A DNA stretch of 64,000 bases, from positions 1,364,001 through 1,428,000 of the forward strand of contig NZ_CP195303.1 of assembly GCF_051245535.1 (NCBI RefSeq), in the 5' to 3' direction. The notes below the pieces were generated by a model. It did no database searches and was not told where the DNA came from. It saw only the letters and a list, made by a program, of their open reading frames with translations. A program made the translations under genes and the position numbers. Shown here piece by piece: positions 10,385 to 19,701 of this stretch (position 1 is its first letter; every line of letters begins with the position of its first letter). The DNA comes from Micavibrio aeruginosavorus_D. Lineage in GTDB: Bacteria; Pseudomonadota; Alphaproteobacteria; Micavibrionales; Micavibrionaceae.

Positions 10385-10849
10385 ATGCCTTACATTCTCG
10401 CGATTCTGGCGGCTTTGCTGGCGCTTTATGGCCTGTATCAATTCATGCTGAACGCCAATACGCATCAGGTCAAAAGCCTGTTTCTCTCCGCCTGCGTGCT
10501 GGGCGTGGCGATTGCGGTGGTGTTGCTGGCCCTGACCGGGCGGTTGCCGGCGGCCATTGGCGTGATCGCCGCCCTCGCACCAATCATTATGGGAATTTTA
10601 CGCGCCCGCCGCCCGACCGCCCCACCCTCCGGCGAATCCCGCCCGCCGCGCAGCCGGGACCTGACCCGCGCCGAAGCGCTGGAGATTCTCGGCCTGTCGG
10701 GTGAACCGGAAGAAAACGATATTCAGGACGCCTATCGCCGCCTGATGAAATCGATGCACCCCGACCAGAAAGGCAGCCCATGGGTGGCCGAGCGCCTCAA
10801 CGCCGCGCGGGATCGGTTGTTGAAAAAGGGAAAGAAGAAAAAAGACTGA
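10385..10849 (+). CDS. Membrane-anchored J-domain protein
   Basis: A 154-residue protein. Three hydrophobic segments fall in the first 75 residues, then a linker of Arg, Pro and Ser, then a C-terminal J domain at about residues 92-150: L-T-R-A-E-A-L-E-I-L-G-L, a D-A-Y-R-R-L-M helix and the hallmark H-P-D tripeptide (M-H-P-D-Q-K-G). The HPD loop stimulates the ATPase of DnaK-type Hsp70s, so the protein probably recruits Hsp70 to the inner membrane, as TIM14/DjlA-like proteins do. Its stop codon directly abuts that of the convergent next gene. Confidence 0.85.
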   Translation: MPYILAILAALLALYGLYQFMLNANTHQVKSLFLSACVLGVAIAVVLLALTGRLPAAIGVIAALAPIIMGILRARRPTAPPSGESRPPRSRDLTRAEALEILGLSGEPEENDIQDAYRRLMKSMHPDQKGSPWVAERLNAARDRLLKKGKKKKD

Positions 10850-11446
10850 TTACGGTGCAAGGCTGAAACGCTTCAGCAAATCCTGCCCGACATCCTCGTT
10901 CTTGATGGTTTCCGCCCTAAACTCTGCGGCATCCATTTTGTAGAACGGGCGCGCGTTTTCCAACAGCGCCTTGTTAAAATCGTCCAAATGCCCTTGGTCA
11001 ATCGGTTTCATGTTGCTGACCCGGACCAACGGGTCCATGAAGTTTGGATCACAGACCAAAATCTCTGCATCCTCCGGCTTCATCTGCGCATACAAAGACG
11101 GCTCGCCATACTGATTGACGCGTGGATTGTCTTTCATCGCCTCGCCCAGTTCTTCGTTCATCAAAAAACCTTCGGACGCTTGCTGAATCGCGCGGGACGT
11201 TTCAATCATCCGGTCGCGGATATCGTGAAATTCCGGTTGCTGCATTGTTTTGGCAACGGCCAGCACCAGCTTGTCGCTGGGCTGTGCGCTGGCCAAACCT
11301 TCCATGTTGGCGGAGACATTATTAAAGGCCCGCGCAACACGCCCCTGCGCCACGGGATCGTCCTGAACCCGGCGGCAGATGCTGTCCACAACGCGGGCAT
11401 CCATCACGTCCCGTCCGGCCAGAAAATTTTCAATATCACGCAGCAT
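10850..11446 (-). CDS. Hypothetical protein
   Basis: A 198-residue, mostly helical, acidic soluble protein with no signal peptide and no recognised domain. It is rich in Asn, Asp and Met and contains repeated helical segments (V-A-R-A-F-N-N-V-S-A-N-M). It converges on the J-domain gene with no gap and diverges from galU. The divergent region holds a degenerate CtrA-type box. Confidence 0.65.
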   Translation of the reverse strand: MLRDIENFLAGRDVMDARVVDSICRRVQDDPVAQGRVARAFNNVSANMEGLASAQPSDKLVLAVAKTMQQPEFHDIRDRMIETSRAIQQASEGFLMNEELGEAMKDNPRVNQYGEPSLYAQMKPEDAEILVCDPNFMDPLVRVSNMKPIDQGHLDDFNKALLENARPFYKMDAAEFRAETIKNEDVGQDLLKRFSLAP

Positions 11447-11505
11447 AGCCCACTCACCAGTTACTCGACGCAGTTCTGTATGAGTGAAATCTTATATAAC
11501 AAGGG

Positions 11506-11520
11506 TTACCCAAGCCTTAA
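11506..11520. promoter_or_regulatory. Degenerate CtrA-type box in the galU divergent region
   Basis: TTAC-N7-TTAA, one mismatch from the CtrA consensus TTAA-N7-TTAA, lies 60 bases upstream of the minus-strand hypothetical gene and 92 bases upstream of galU. Confidence 0.3.
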
Positions 11521-11611
11521 TACGGAAAAACAAACGCCCAACCCTTGAAAACCCCCCGCCCCTATGCCTTAATCCACCCACTTCATAATAACCTTTGGAT
11601 TATGGCAACCG

Positions 11612-12511
<900 letters not shown>

Positions 12512-12523
12512 GGGAGATTATCA

Positions 12524-13960
12524 ATGACAACCGCAAACACAGCGAAGAAAACAGAGATGACACAAGCTGCTTTCAATTTTGATCAGGAAATCTTGCGCGA
12601 ATACGACATTCGCGGTCAGGTCGGAAAAAACCTGTCCGAAGATGTGGCCTATGCCGTTGGCCTGTCCTATGGCACCTATGTTCGCCGCAAGGGCGGCAAG
12701 ACGGTTGCGCTCGGCTTTGATGGCCGCGCGTCCAGCCCGGTTTTGTCGGCAGCGGTTGTTCGCGGGTTGATGGCGGTGGGATTGGATGTCACCGATATCG
12801 GCCTCGGCCCCACACCGATGCTGTATTACGCAGTCAAACATTTGAAAACCGATGCCGGCATCATGATCACCGGGTCGCACAACCCGTCCGATTACAACGG
12901 CTTTAAAATGACCCTGCAAACCGGCCCGGTCTACGGCCCGGCGGTGCAAGAAATTGGCCGCATCGCCCGTGCGGGCGATTACGAAACTGGCGAAGGTTCA
13001 GTCAAGACATTCGATATTCAAGATATCTATGTCGATCGCCTGATGGCCGACCTGAAACAAACGGACACACCGTTGAACGTCGTCTGGGATTGCGGCAACG
13101 GCGCCGCCGGGGAAATCACCCGCCGTCTGACCAAGAAACTGCCGGGCAAGCATGTCCTGCTGTTCGATGAAATCGACGGCACCTTCCCCAACCACCACCC
13201 GGACCCAACGGTCGACCACAATCTGGAAGACCTTATCAAATGTGTGAAAGACAACGGCTTCGACCTGGGCATCGCGTTTGACGGCGACGCCGACCGCATT
13301 GGTGCGGTGGATGAGAAAGGCGGGATTTTACGTTGCGACTCCCTCATCACCATCTATGCCCGTGACGTGTTGAAACGTCATCCGGGCGCGACCATTGTCG
13401 GTGATGTGAAATGTTCCCAAGTCATGTACGACGAAATTGCCCGTTTGGGTGGCAAGCCGGTGATGTGGAAAACCGGTCACTCGCTGATCAAGGCGAAAAT
13501 GGCCGAAGAAAAATCGCCACTGTCTGGTGAACTCTCCGGCCACATCTTCTTCGGTGATGGCTGGTACGGGTTCGATGACGGCCTGTATTGCGGCATTCGT
13601 TTGATGAACGCGGTGATCGACGCGGCGGCCCCGGCCTCCACCCTGACCGCGCATTTGCCGCAAATCTTCAACACCCCGGAAATCCGGTTTGAGGTGGACG
13701 AAGTGAAAAAATTTGATCTGGTCGCCTCGGTCGTGGCTTCGGTCAAGGCGCAGGCGCAAAAAGATCCGTCCATCACCGTGAATGATATTGACGGCGCCCG
13801 CGTAAACACGAAAGATGGCTGGTGGCTGCTGCGCGCATCCAACACGCAAAACGTGCTGGTCACTCGCGCCGAGGCCCAAAGTGCCGATGCACTGGAACGC
13901 CTGAAAGACATGGTTCGCACAGAAGTCGGGAAAATTGGTTATGACGTCAGCTTCGCTTAG
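12524..13960 (+). CDS. Phosphomannomutase/phosphoglucomutase
   Basis: A 478-residue alpha-D-phosphohexomutase. The phosphoserine loop is in I-T-G-S-H-N-P-S-D-Y-N-G (about residue 110), the magnesium loop is D-G-D-A-D-R-I, the sugar-binding loop is S-G-E-L-S-G-H-I-F-F, and the C-terminal phosphate-binding loop is R-A-S-N-T-Q-N. This is the bacterial AlgC/ManB class, which usually accepts both mannose and glucose phosphates. AAGGGAG precedes the ATG. It lies directly after galU and 13 bases before chpT, so the three may be cotranscribed. Confidence 0.92.
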   Translation: MTTANTAKKTEMTQAAFNFDQEILREYDIRGQVGKNLSEDVAYAVGLSYGTYVRRKGGKTVALGFDGRASSPVLSAAVVRGLMAVGLDVTDIGLGPTPMLYYAVKHLKTDAGIMITGSHNPSDYNGFKMTLQTGPVYGPAVQEIGRIARAGDYETGEGSVKTFDIQDIYVDRLMADLKQTDTPLNVVWDCGNGAAGEITRRLTKKLPGKHVLLFDEIDGTFPNHHPDPTVDHNLEDLIKCVKDNGFDLGIAFDGDADRIGAVDEKGGILRCDSLITIYARDVLKRHPGATIVGDVKCSQVMYDEIARLGGKPVMWKTGHSLIKAKMAEEKSPLSGELSGHIFFGDGWYGFDDGLYCGIRLMNAVIDAAAPASTLTAHLPQIFNTPEIRFEVDEVKKFDLVASVVASVKAQAQKDPSITVNDIDGARVNTKDGWWLLRASNTQNVLVTRAEAQSADALERLKDMVRTEVGKIGYDVSFA

Positions 13961-13973
13961 GAAAGAGTCCCCC

Positions 13974-14612
13974 ATGCATAACACGATGATCGATGCCACG
14001 GTTCTGGAACTGTTGGCCTCCCGCATCTGCCACGATTTGATCTCTCCGGTCGGGGCCGTGAATAACGGCGTCGAATTTCTGGAAGACATGGGTGCCGATG
14101 CCGGGGACGAAGCCATCGCCCTGATTTCCATGAGCGCCCAGGCCGCCGCCGCGCGGTTGCAGGTGTTCCGCCTCGCCTATGGCGCTGGTGGCCGCGACCC
14201 GAACATCAAACCGTGGGACATTCACAAGACGTTCGACAATTTGATCACCGCCGATGGAAAGGTCAAACAAACATGGGACGCCCGCGCGGTGTTCGCCGAT
14301 GTCGAATTGCCGGAAGGGTTCTGCAAGATCCTGACCGCGACGCTGATGCTGGCCACCGAATGCATGCCCAAGGGCGGCGCGATTGGCGTCACCCACGAAA
14401 ACGGCGAAACCCGCGTGATTGCCGCTGGCCCCGATGCCGCTCCGCGCACGCAGGTGAAGGAAGCGCTGGCCGTTGAACTGGACCCGGCCGATCTGGACCC
14501 GCGCCTGGTCCACCCGTTTGCCACGGGCATTCTGGGCCGCCAGTACGGATTGAGCATCACCATCGAAAAAGCGGGCGACAGCATGGTGACATTTTTGATC
14601 AAACGCGCCTGA
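13974..14612 (+). CDS. chpT: Histidine phosphotransferase ChpT
   Basis: A 212-residue cytoplasmic protein with the ChpT H-box: R-I-C-H-D-L-I-S-P-V-G-A-V-N-N-G, the His being the phosphorylation site, about 18 residues from the start. It continues as a dimerisation helix pair and a degenerate Bergerat-type domain without ATP-binding boxes. In alphaproteobacteria ChpT relays phosphate from the hybrid kinase CckA to CtrA and CpdR, controlling cell cycle and motility. The ATG at 13974 is preceded by AGGAAAGAG; an upstream in-frame start would overlap the mutase gene. A receiver gene and cheR follow. Confidence 0.88.
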   Translation: MHNTMIDATVLELLASRICHDLISPVGAVNNGVEFLEDMGADAGDEAIALISMSAQAAAARLQVFRLAYGAGGRDPNIKPWDIHKTFDNLITADGKVKQTWDARAVFADVELPEGFCKILTATLMLATECMPKGGAIGVTHENGETRVIAAGPDAAPRTQVKEALAVELDPADLDPRLVHPFATGILGRQYGLSITIEKAGDSMVTFLIKRA

Positions 14613-14632
14613 TTTTCACATCTCGCTCTGTT

Positions 14633-14714
14633 GTCATTCCCGCGAAAGCGGGAATCCAGAGCCATAAGTACAATTTATCCCGGTCCCCTGGATTCCCGCT
14701 TTCGCGGGAATGAC
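14633..14714. repeat. Composite palindromic intergenic repeat, copy 2
   Basis: Two exact 27-base inverted copies (starting GTCATTCCCGCG, each itself palindromic) are separated by 28 bases. It lies just downstream of chpT and could also end that transcript. This is the most regular copy of the family. Confidence 0.9.
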
Positions 14715-14754
14715 AAGGTTTATGGACCAATTTTCTAAAATCCTGCCGCCGTCG

Positions 14755-14769
14755 TTAAATCCCCCTTAA
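14755..14769. promoter_or_regulatory. CtrA-type box (TTAA-N7-TTAA)
   Basis: A perfect match to the CtrA consensus: TTAA, seven bases, TTAA. It lies 76 bases upstream of the receiver gene, in the gap after chpT. The family context (CtrA controls motility genes, ChpT phosphorylates CtrA) makes it a plausible promoter element for receiver-cheR. Confidence 0.5.
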
Positions 14770-14844
14770 GAAACAGATGCCTAGAATGGCCCACAAAGGG
14801 GAATTGCCCACTTTTCATACTTCTATTATTCGCACAGGCCTTCT

Positions 14845-15225
14845 ATGGAATCCCACCAAGCTAAATCATGTCTGGTTATCGACGACAGTCAGGTCGTGCG
14901 CAAAGTCGCCCGTCGCATTGCTGAACAAGCCGGATTCCGGTGTTTCGAAGCCGATAACGGTGTCGAAGCGTTTGAGATGTGCGAGCGCGCCATGCCCGAT
15001 GCCATCGTTCTGGATTGGAACATGCCGTCGATGAGCGGGCTGGAATTTCTGGAACGTTTGCGCGGCATGAAAAACGGCAAACATCCCAAAGTTATCCTCT
15101 GCTCCGCCGAAAACGATTCATTCCACGTTGAACGCGCCATCAAGGCCGGGGCCGACGAATACGTCATGAAACCCTTCGACAGCGAAATTCTGATGTCGAA
15201 ATTTGTTCAGATCGGTATGGGGTAG
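14845..15225 (+). CDS. CheY-like single-domain response regulator
   Basis: A 126-residue stand-alone receiver domain. The acidic pair is in V-I-D-D-S-Q, the phosphoacceptor Asp in I-V-L-D-W-N-M-P, the Ser of the switch in I-L-C-S-A-E-N-D, and the conserved Lys in Y-V-M-K-P-F-D. No output domain is attached, as in CheY, CpdR or DivK. It sits 4 bases upstream of cheR, so a chemotaxis role is most likely, although its place next to chpT leaves a cell-cycle role open. Confidence 0.92.
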   Translation: MESHQAKSCLVIDDSQVVRKVARRIAEQAGFRCFEADNGVEAFEMCERAMPDAIVLDWNMPSMSGLEFLERLRGMKNGKHPKVILCSAENDSFHVERAIKAGADEYVMKPFDSEILMSKFVQIGMG

Positions 15226-15229
15226 TGAT

Positions 15230-16096
15230 ATGCGGTTAGCCGATTTCGAAATGTACCGCGAATTACTGCACCGGCACACGGGCGTTGATTTAACGCCCGA
15301 TAAATCGTCTTTGCTGGATGCGCGATTGACCCCGATTGCCAAAAAATGGGGCTACCCGACATTTGAATCCATGACCATCGCCCTGCGCGGTGTGCCGGAA
15401 AATGCGCTGGTGATCGACGTCGTCGAAGCGATGATGGCGAATGAAACCATGTTCTTTCGTGATGCCCGCCCGTTCGAAGATTTGAAAAAAACCATCATCC
15501 CTTATTTGATCAAGGAGCGGATGAAATATAAATCCCTCCGCATCTGGTCCGCCGGATGCTCGACAGGCGAAGAACCCTACTCCATCGCCATGATGATCCG
15601 CGACAGCGCGCCGGGCATCAAGGGATGGGACATTGACATTATCGGCACCGATATTTCGCACAGCGTTTTATCCAAAGCGCGCGAAGGTCATTATTCGCAA
15701 TTCGATGTCCAGCGCGGCCTGCCCAGCCCGATGCTGATCAAATATTTCCATCAGGCCGATGGCGGTGGCTGGCAACTGGACCCATCGATCATGAACATGG
15801 TCGATTTCCTGCACTCCAACCTGCTCGACCCCGTGCGTGATCTGGGGCCGTTCGATATTATTTTCTGCCGCAATGTTTTGTGCGCCATGGACGAAGCGGC
15901 CCAGACCCGTATCCTCGACAACCTCGCCCGCACGCTGGAACCGGATGGCTTCCTGATTCTGGGGGATGACGAAACCTTGCCCACCTCCTGTGTCTCCCTG
16001 CGCCCGCTGCCCGAATTGCCCGGCTTCTACGGCCCGGCGGACGGCACCCACCGCATGGACAAGCTGGAAAAATTAAAGAAAAGCGCCGGATCGTAA
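15230..16096 (+). CDS. cheR: CheR chemotaxis protein methyltransferase
   Basis: A 288-residue two-domain protein. The helical N-terminal domain ends in a H-R-H-T-G-V-D-L-T region and a M-A-N-E-T-M-F-F-R-D block, and the Rossmann domain has the SAM motif I-W-S-A-G-C-S-T-G-E-E-P-Y-S. I-I-F-C-R-N-V-L matches the conserved CheR IxCRNVLIYF region. It methylates glutamates on chemoreceptors with S-adenosylmethionine. ATG 15230 is chosen because the longer start overlaps the receiver gene. A second kinase or receptor is not present nearby. Confidence 0.92.
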   Translation: MRLADFEMYRELLHRHTGVDLTPDKSSLLDARLTPIAKKWGYPTFESMTIALRGVPENALVIDVVEAMMANETMFFRDARPFEDLKKTIIPYLIKERMKYKSLRIWSAGCSTGEEPYSIAMMIRDSAPGIKGWDIDIIGTDISHSVLSKAREGHYSQFDVQRGLPSPMLIKYFHQADGGGWQLDPSIMNMVDFLHSNLLDPVRDLGPFDIIFCRNVLCAMDEAAQTRILDNLARTLEPDGFLILGDDETLPTSCVSLRPLPELPGFYGPADGTHRMDKLEKLKKSAGS

Positions 16097-16184
16097 AGCC
16101 GCAGCCTTCTCTTTCCGCCCCCACGCCAGATTAAAAAATCATGCAAAAACAATGCACTATGCACACCCCTAAAATAAAATTATG

Positions 16185-16213
16185 TAAAATTTTAGATATT
16201 AAGACCTTGTTTA
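16185..16213. promoter_or_regulatory. AT-rich motif plus degenerate CtrA-type box upstream of the 16.3-20.3 kb cluster
   Basis: The 14-mer TAAAATTTTAGATA (16185-16198) is followed at once by TTAA-N7-TTTACC (16199-16215). The same 14-mer and the same TTAA-N7-TTTACC occur upstream of the gene at 30229. The 16097-16293 gap is otherwise AT-rich and has no gene. Confidence 0.4.
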
Positions 16214-16293
16214 CCTATTTTCCGTATGGTGAGGACACAACAAAAAGAAAAAAACAGCCTGTTTGTGTGACGGAAATTTGAGGGAGCGTAACG

Positions 16294-16923
16294 ATGGGTG
16301 CATTATCAACAACATTCAAAGCGGCAGGCAAAGTCTTAGGTTTCGGCGTATCGAACCCGATCAAAACGGGTATTGGCGCGACCGCTGCTGCTGACGTCGT
16401 CTCTGGTCAGGGCATTGGCACCACGGCTGGATCCCTTATTCCGAAAGCCATTGATACGGGCCAGGTCGCCGCAACGAATTTCATCGCTGGCGCCACAGGG
16501 GCCGCGGGCACCGCCGGGGTACAAGACCCCACCGTGTCCAGCGATCCAAACACCCTGAACCTCGGCACCCAGTTTAATCAGAATGCAAACCCGATTGCAG
16601 GCCTCATGCAGAGCATGGGTGCAGCCTTTGGCAATAACCCGGGCGCCGCGATTGGTGCGGCTCTTGGCGCACTCAGTGGTGATGGCATTATGGGCCGCAT
16701 CGTCGGCATGATCCTCGGTGCCGTACTGGGTGGCGTGATTGGAAAATTTGCAGGCCCGGCCCTGAACGGCCTGATGAACAATGACGGCCCGCAAAGCGGA
16801 ACGTCCGCGCAATTCAACCCGGCGGCCTTTGGCCTGCCTGCGGGCCCTGCTCCGGCGGCATTACAGGCCGATATTGAGCAACAACCGAAACCGGCCCCGC
16901 TGGCCTTCACCCCTGCTGGTTAA
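16294..16923 (+). CDS. Hypothetical glycine/alanine-rich membrane-active protein
   Basis: A 209-residue protein very rich in Gly and Ala. Its residues about 105-155 have a glycine-zipper pattern (P-G-A-A-I-G-A-A-L-G-A-L, then I-V-G-M-I-L-G-A-V-L-G-G-V-I-G-K), suggesting paired membrane helices. Segments 25-80 are also hydrophobic and small-residue-rich. It has no normal signal peptide. The C-terminal 50 residues are rich in Pro, Gln and Ala. GGGAG precedes the ATG. It is first in the cluster, 24 bases before the next gene. No family recognised. Confidence 0.6.
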   Translation: MGALSTTFKAAGKVLGFGVSNPIKTGIGATAAADVVSGQGIGTTAGSLIPKAIDTGQVAATNFIAGATGAAGTAGVQDPTVSSDPNTLNLGTQFNQNANPIAGLMQSMGAAFGNNPGAAIGAALGALSGDGIMGRIVGMILGAVLGGVIGKFAGPALNGLMNNDGPQSGTSAQFNPAAFGLPAGPAPAALQADIEQQPKPAPLAFTPAG

Positions 16924-16947
16924 GGTTGATACGAGGAGCACACCATT

Positions 16948-18273
16948 ATGGCTGACATTCTCGCCTTGCCCCATCTCGCTGATGACGCCATCTTCGCTGG
17001 CGAACGCTTGGTCGACAACGTTGCCGTGGCCGCAAAAGGTGGTGCGGGCGTGTTGTCCAAACTTGGTCGCGTGGCGACGATTGGTGGCAAGGGCGTACCC
17101 TTGCTGGGTGCAGCCTTTAACGGCGGCTCCTCTTACTTCGCCAACGAACGCGCTGAACTGGCCGCCGACACGGGCCTGATTTCACAAGACGCCGTAAACC
17201 CCATTCGTGCAGCTTTGGCCGGCTATACCGCAACGGGATTGGGCGGCGTATTCGCCATGGCCGCAACCGAAACCGGTGGCGCATTGGCCTTTGACACCTT
17301 GCTGGATCAATTTGATGTCGACCCGGTGATGGGCCGCATGATCCGTCCGGAATTTGTCAGCGATATGGCCATGGACCCCAGCCTGAACGCCGAAGAATGG
17401 GCCGCGGTTGAGAAAAAATATGCGCCGGACCAAATGGCCAAAACCTATGCCGATATTCAAACACGTTTTGAACTGCCCGCGACCGTCAATCTGGGACAGG
17501 GCCGCATGATCAGCATGGCCGACGCCATCCGGAATGACGAGATCTTCGAAAAAATGGAAGATCATTATGATGATGCCGAAAATGAAAAAGCCCTGCGCGG
17601 TTTGGAAGCCATGCGCATGGCCGCCAGCGCCGAAGCCACGGCCCAGCACTGGCTGACCACCTTCCGCCCCGAACAAGACCCAAAGGGCGTAGAATTGTCC
17701 GCCGCCGCAACAACAGAAGCCGCCCGCGAAGCCGAAGCCGCACAAATTCTGGCCACGGAACGCGCCACACGCAATACGCAGGCCACGCAGCCTGCACCGC
17801 AAGCCACTGCGCCACAGAATACACAGCCAAATACGCCGCAAACATCCTTTGCACAGGCCGCGCAAACACCGGCACCGCAAACCGGGCAACACGCCACCAC
17901 GCCCGGCACCGGGGCCAACATGGCCAATGGGTTTATGGACATGCTGGAGCGCAACGGCGCATGGGCGTTGATCCCCGCCGTTCTGGCGTTGGGCACGATG
18001 AGCAATTTTTCCCAAGGGCGCGGTATGGGCGGCATGATGCAGGTCGCCGTGACCACTTTGATCGTTGGGGCCATGATTTGGGGTGCGGAAAAAATGGGGC
18101 TGTCCGCCCCGGGCATCAGCACGGGGGGTTTGCGTGATACCTTTGGCCTGAGCGCCAGTGGCCAGAGTGCCACCCCGCAATCCGCTGTAACCGCACAAAC
18201 ACCGGACACGGAACAAGACGTTGCCCGCCGCACGGGCATCCATTTGGGTTACAATGCACCGGCGCCGGGTTAA
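16948..18273 (+). CDS. Hypothetical large protein with hydrophobic N-terminal and C-terminal segments
   Basis: A 441-residue protein. Residues about 45-130 are hydrophobic and glycine-rich, 130-250 are soluble, acidic and helical, and 260-320 form a Gln/Thr/Pro/Ala-rich linker with repeated T-Q-x-[PQ] units. Residues about 330-380 hold two probable membrane segments (W-A-L-I-P-A-V-L-A-L-G, then V-A-V-T-T-L-I-V-G-A-M-I-W-G). There is no signal peptide. The linker-plus-hydrophobic-tail layout recalls secreted or membrane-inserting effectors, but this is inference. GAGGAG precedes the ATG. Confidence 0.6.
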   Translation: MADILALPHLADDAIFAGERLVDNVAVAAKGGAGVLSKLGRVATIGGKGVPLLGAAFNGGSSYFANERAELAADTGLISQDAVNPIRAALAGYTATGLGGVFAMAATETGGALAFDTLLDQFDVDPVMGRMIRPEFVSDMAMDPSLNAEEWAAVEKKYAPDQMAKTYADIQTRFELPATVNLGQGRMISMADAIRNDEIFEKMEDHYDDAENEKALRGLEAMRMAASAEATAQHWLTTFRPEQDPKGVELSAAATTEAAREAEAAQILATERATRNTQATQPAPQATAPQNTQPNTPQTSFAQAAQTPAPQTGQHATTPGTGANMANGFMDMLERNGAWALIPAVLALGTMSNFSQGRGMGGMMQVAVTTLIVGAMIWGAEKMGLSAPGISTGGLRDTFGLSASGQSATPQSAVTAQTPDTEQDVARRTGIHLGYNAPAPG

Positions 18274-18298
18274 TCCATGCCAATTCAAAGGATTAGAG

Positions 18299-18330
18299 AC
18301 GGCGGAAAAGTTGTAATTCCGCCGTTTTTT
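18299..18330 (+). terminator. Terminator inside the cluster
   Basis: ACGGCGGAA pairs with TTCCGCCGT and is followed by TTTTT. It lies between the 441-residue gene and the next gene, so transcription upstream may be partly stopped here. It also argues against the in-frame start at 18277 for the next gene. Confidence 0.75.
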
Positions 18331-18378
18331 CGTTATGATACGGGCATCACGACAATGAATGGAAGTACGGGTTTAAGC

Positions 18379-18783
18379 ATGGGCGCACAGGACGAAGAAT
18401 TCGGCTTTAGCCTTGGCGAAGATGACGCCGTCAAATCCACGCCCGTCTATCCGCCGGCACTGGCGAATATGGAAGTTGATATTGTCGTGAACAAGAATTC
18501 AGAAGTCTGGATTCTGCACAACAAACCGTTCGAAGAAAGCATCGCGTGGATCGAATTTGATGCCGATGACGATACGCTGACATTCGTGTCCTATCGCGGA
18601 ACGGTCAAGGGATTGGGCGCGAAGATTCAGGCCCCGGTGCGGAAATATTTATACAACGCCAAGCGTGTATTTCTGATCCAGACCGAAGGCGGAAAGATTT
18701 ACGACTTTTTCAATGTGGCTCTGGTCGTGCGTGACGCCAGCACCAAAGACAAAGACTCAAAAAACAAAAAGCGGAGCGCGTAA
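18379..18783 (+). CDS. Small hypothetical protein, paralogue of the gene at 19702
   Basis: A 134-residue soluble protein. Residues about 30-110 align with the protein at 19702: a VDIVVN / LELAVN strand, then [IV]-x-x-[LF]-H-[NS]-[KR]-P-F, then S-[IL]-[AS]-W-[IL]-E-F-D. The mixed strand pattern suggests a compact beta fold. The C-terminal 15 residues are Lys-rich. I take ATG 18379 because the terminator lies between the longer possible start and this point, and GGAAG lies upstream. It could be a chaperone or regulator of its membrane-protein neighbours, but no family is recognised. Confidence 0.65.
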   Translation: MGAQDEEFGFSLGEDDAVKSTPVYPPALANMEVDIVVNKNSEVWILHNKPFEESIAWIEFDADDDTLTFVSYRGTVKGLGAKIQAPVRKYLYNAKRVFLIQTEGGKIYDFFNVALVVRDASTKDKDSKNKKRSA

Positions 18784-18847
18784 AAATCCGGATCACGCAG
18801 AAAACATAAAAACGGTACAAAGTTTGAGGATGTGAAAGGAATACAAA

Positions 18848-19531
18848 ATGTTGGGACTTCTTTTAGGCGCTGGAAAATTTGCTCTTCGTCACCCGTTCCT
18901 GACTGGAACCGTGGCGCACGTTGCCACCGACGGTAAATCCACCGAACTGGCCATGGACGCGGCAAAGCCCGTAATGGACAAGGGCATGGAGATCGCGGGC
19001 GACCAATTGAAAGGCCCTATTCTGGAACGCATGGGCATCCCGACCGATGCTTTTGATTTTCTGGGCGGCAGCATGGATGGCCTGCAGGACAAATTGCAGG
19101 GCATGTGGGGCGGCATGGGCGAAAAGATCGAAGCCCTGCTGAAAGTTCTCGTCTCCTTCCTGGTTGAAGCTCTGGGTGGACTGGTGGACACGCTGGTCCC
19201 GAATGCGCAGGCCGCCTATGCCCCGACGGGCGCAAAGGTCGAAGGCCCGCAGGCGATTATTCAGGGCACAGGCCGTCTGGCCGCCGATCTGGCCGCCAGC
19301 GCCGCTGGCCTGGACCCAACGACAGCCGAAGGCCGCAACGCCATGAACCGCGACGAAGTATTCCGCGTGCCGCATGACGGATCGACCGACATCGTGAAAA
19401 CCCCGGTTGGCGAAATGACCAGCCCGGCCCGTGCCGAACGCGAAGCCGCCTTCCAGCAACAACAGCAAGCGAAGGCCCCGGATACGGCTTTGGGCAATCG
19501 CGGGCTGAACATGGATGATGTGACGTTCTAA
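18848..19531 (+). CDS. Hypothetical membrane-associated protein of the cluster
   Basis: A 227-residue protein. The start M-L-G-L-L-L-G-A-G-K-F-A-L-R-H-P resembles the opening of the gene at 16294 in style. Residues about 90-120 form a hydrophobic helix (L-L-K-V-L-V-S-F-L-V-E-A-L-G-G-L-V), perhaps membrane-embedded. The tail is rich in Gln and Ala (R-E-A-A-F-Q-Q-Q-Q-Q-A-K). There is no signal peptide. A GTGAAAGGA stretch precedes the ATG. It is followed by its own terminator. Confidence 0.6.
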   Translation: MLGLLLGAGKFALRHPFLTGTVAHVATDGKSTELAMDAAKPVMDKGMEIAGDQLKGPILERMGIPTDAFDFLGGSMDGLQDKLQGMWGGMGEKIEALLKVLVSFLVEALGGLVDTLVPNAQAAYAPTGAKVEGPQAIIQGTGRLAADLAASAAGLDPTTAEGRNAMNRDEVFRVPHDGSTDIVKTPVGEMTSPARAEREAAFQQQQQAKAPDTALGNRGLNMDDVTF

Positions 19532-19558
19532 TCCACACGGATGAATGACAACGATATA

Positions 19559-19585
19559 ACGGGGCCCTACAAGGCCCCGTTTTTC
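19559..19585 (+). terminator. Terminator after the 18848 gene
   Basis: ACGGGGCC pairs with GGCCCCGT around CTACAA, followed by TTTTT. Confidence 0.8.
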
Positions 19586-19701
19586 TTCGCCCAAAAACAT
19601 CGGAAAATATTGGGCAAAACCACCCGTTTCTTCACCATGATTTAACTATTTTCGGGTCAAATGAGCGCAGAAGAAGGGCTTTTTGAAAAGAGATAAAACC
19701 C

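Noticed and set aside
13328..14131. Minus-strand frame across the phosphohexomutase and chpT
   Set aside because: It is antisense to two well-supported genes and has no recognisable motif.
18277..18378. Start at 18277 for the 18379 gene
   Set aside because: A terminator hairpin lies between this codon and the true coding start.
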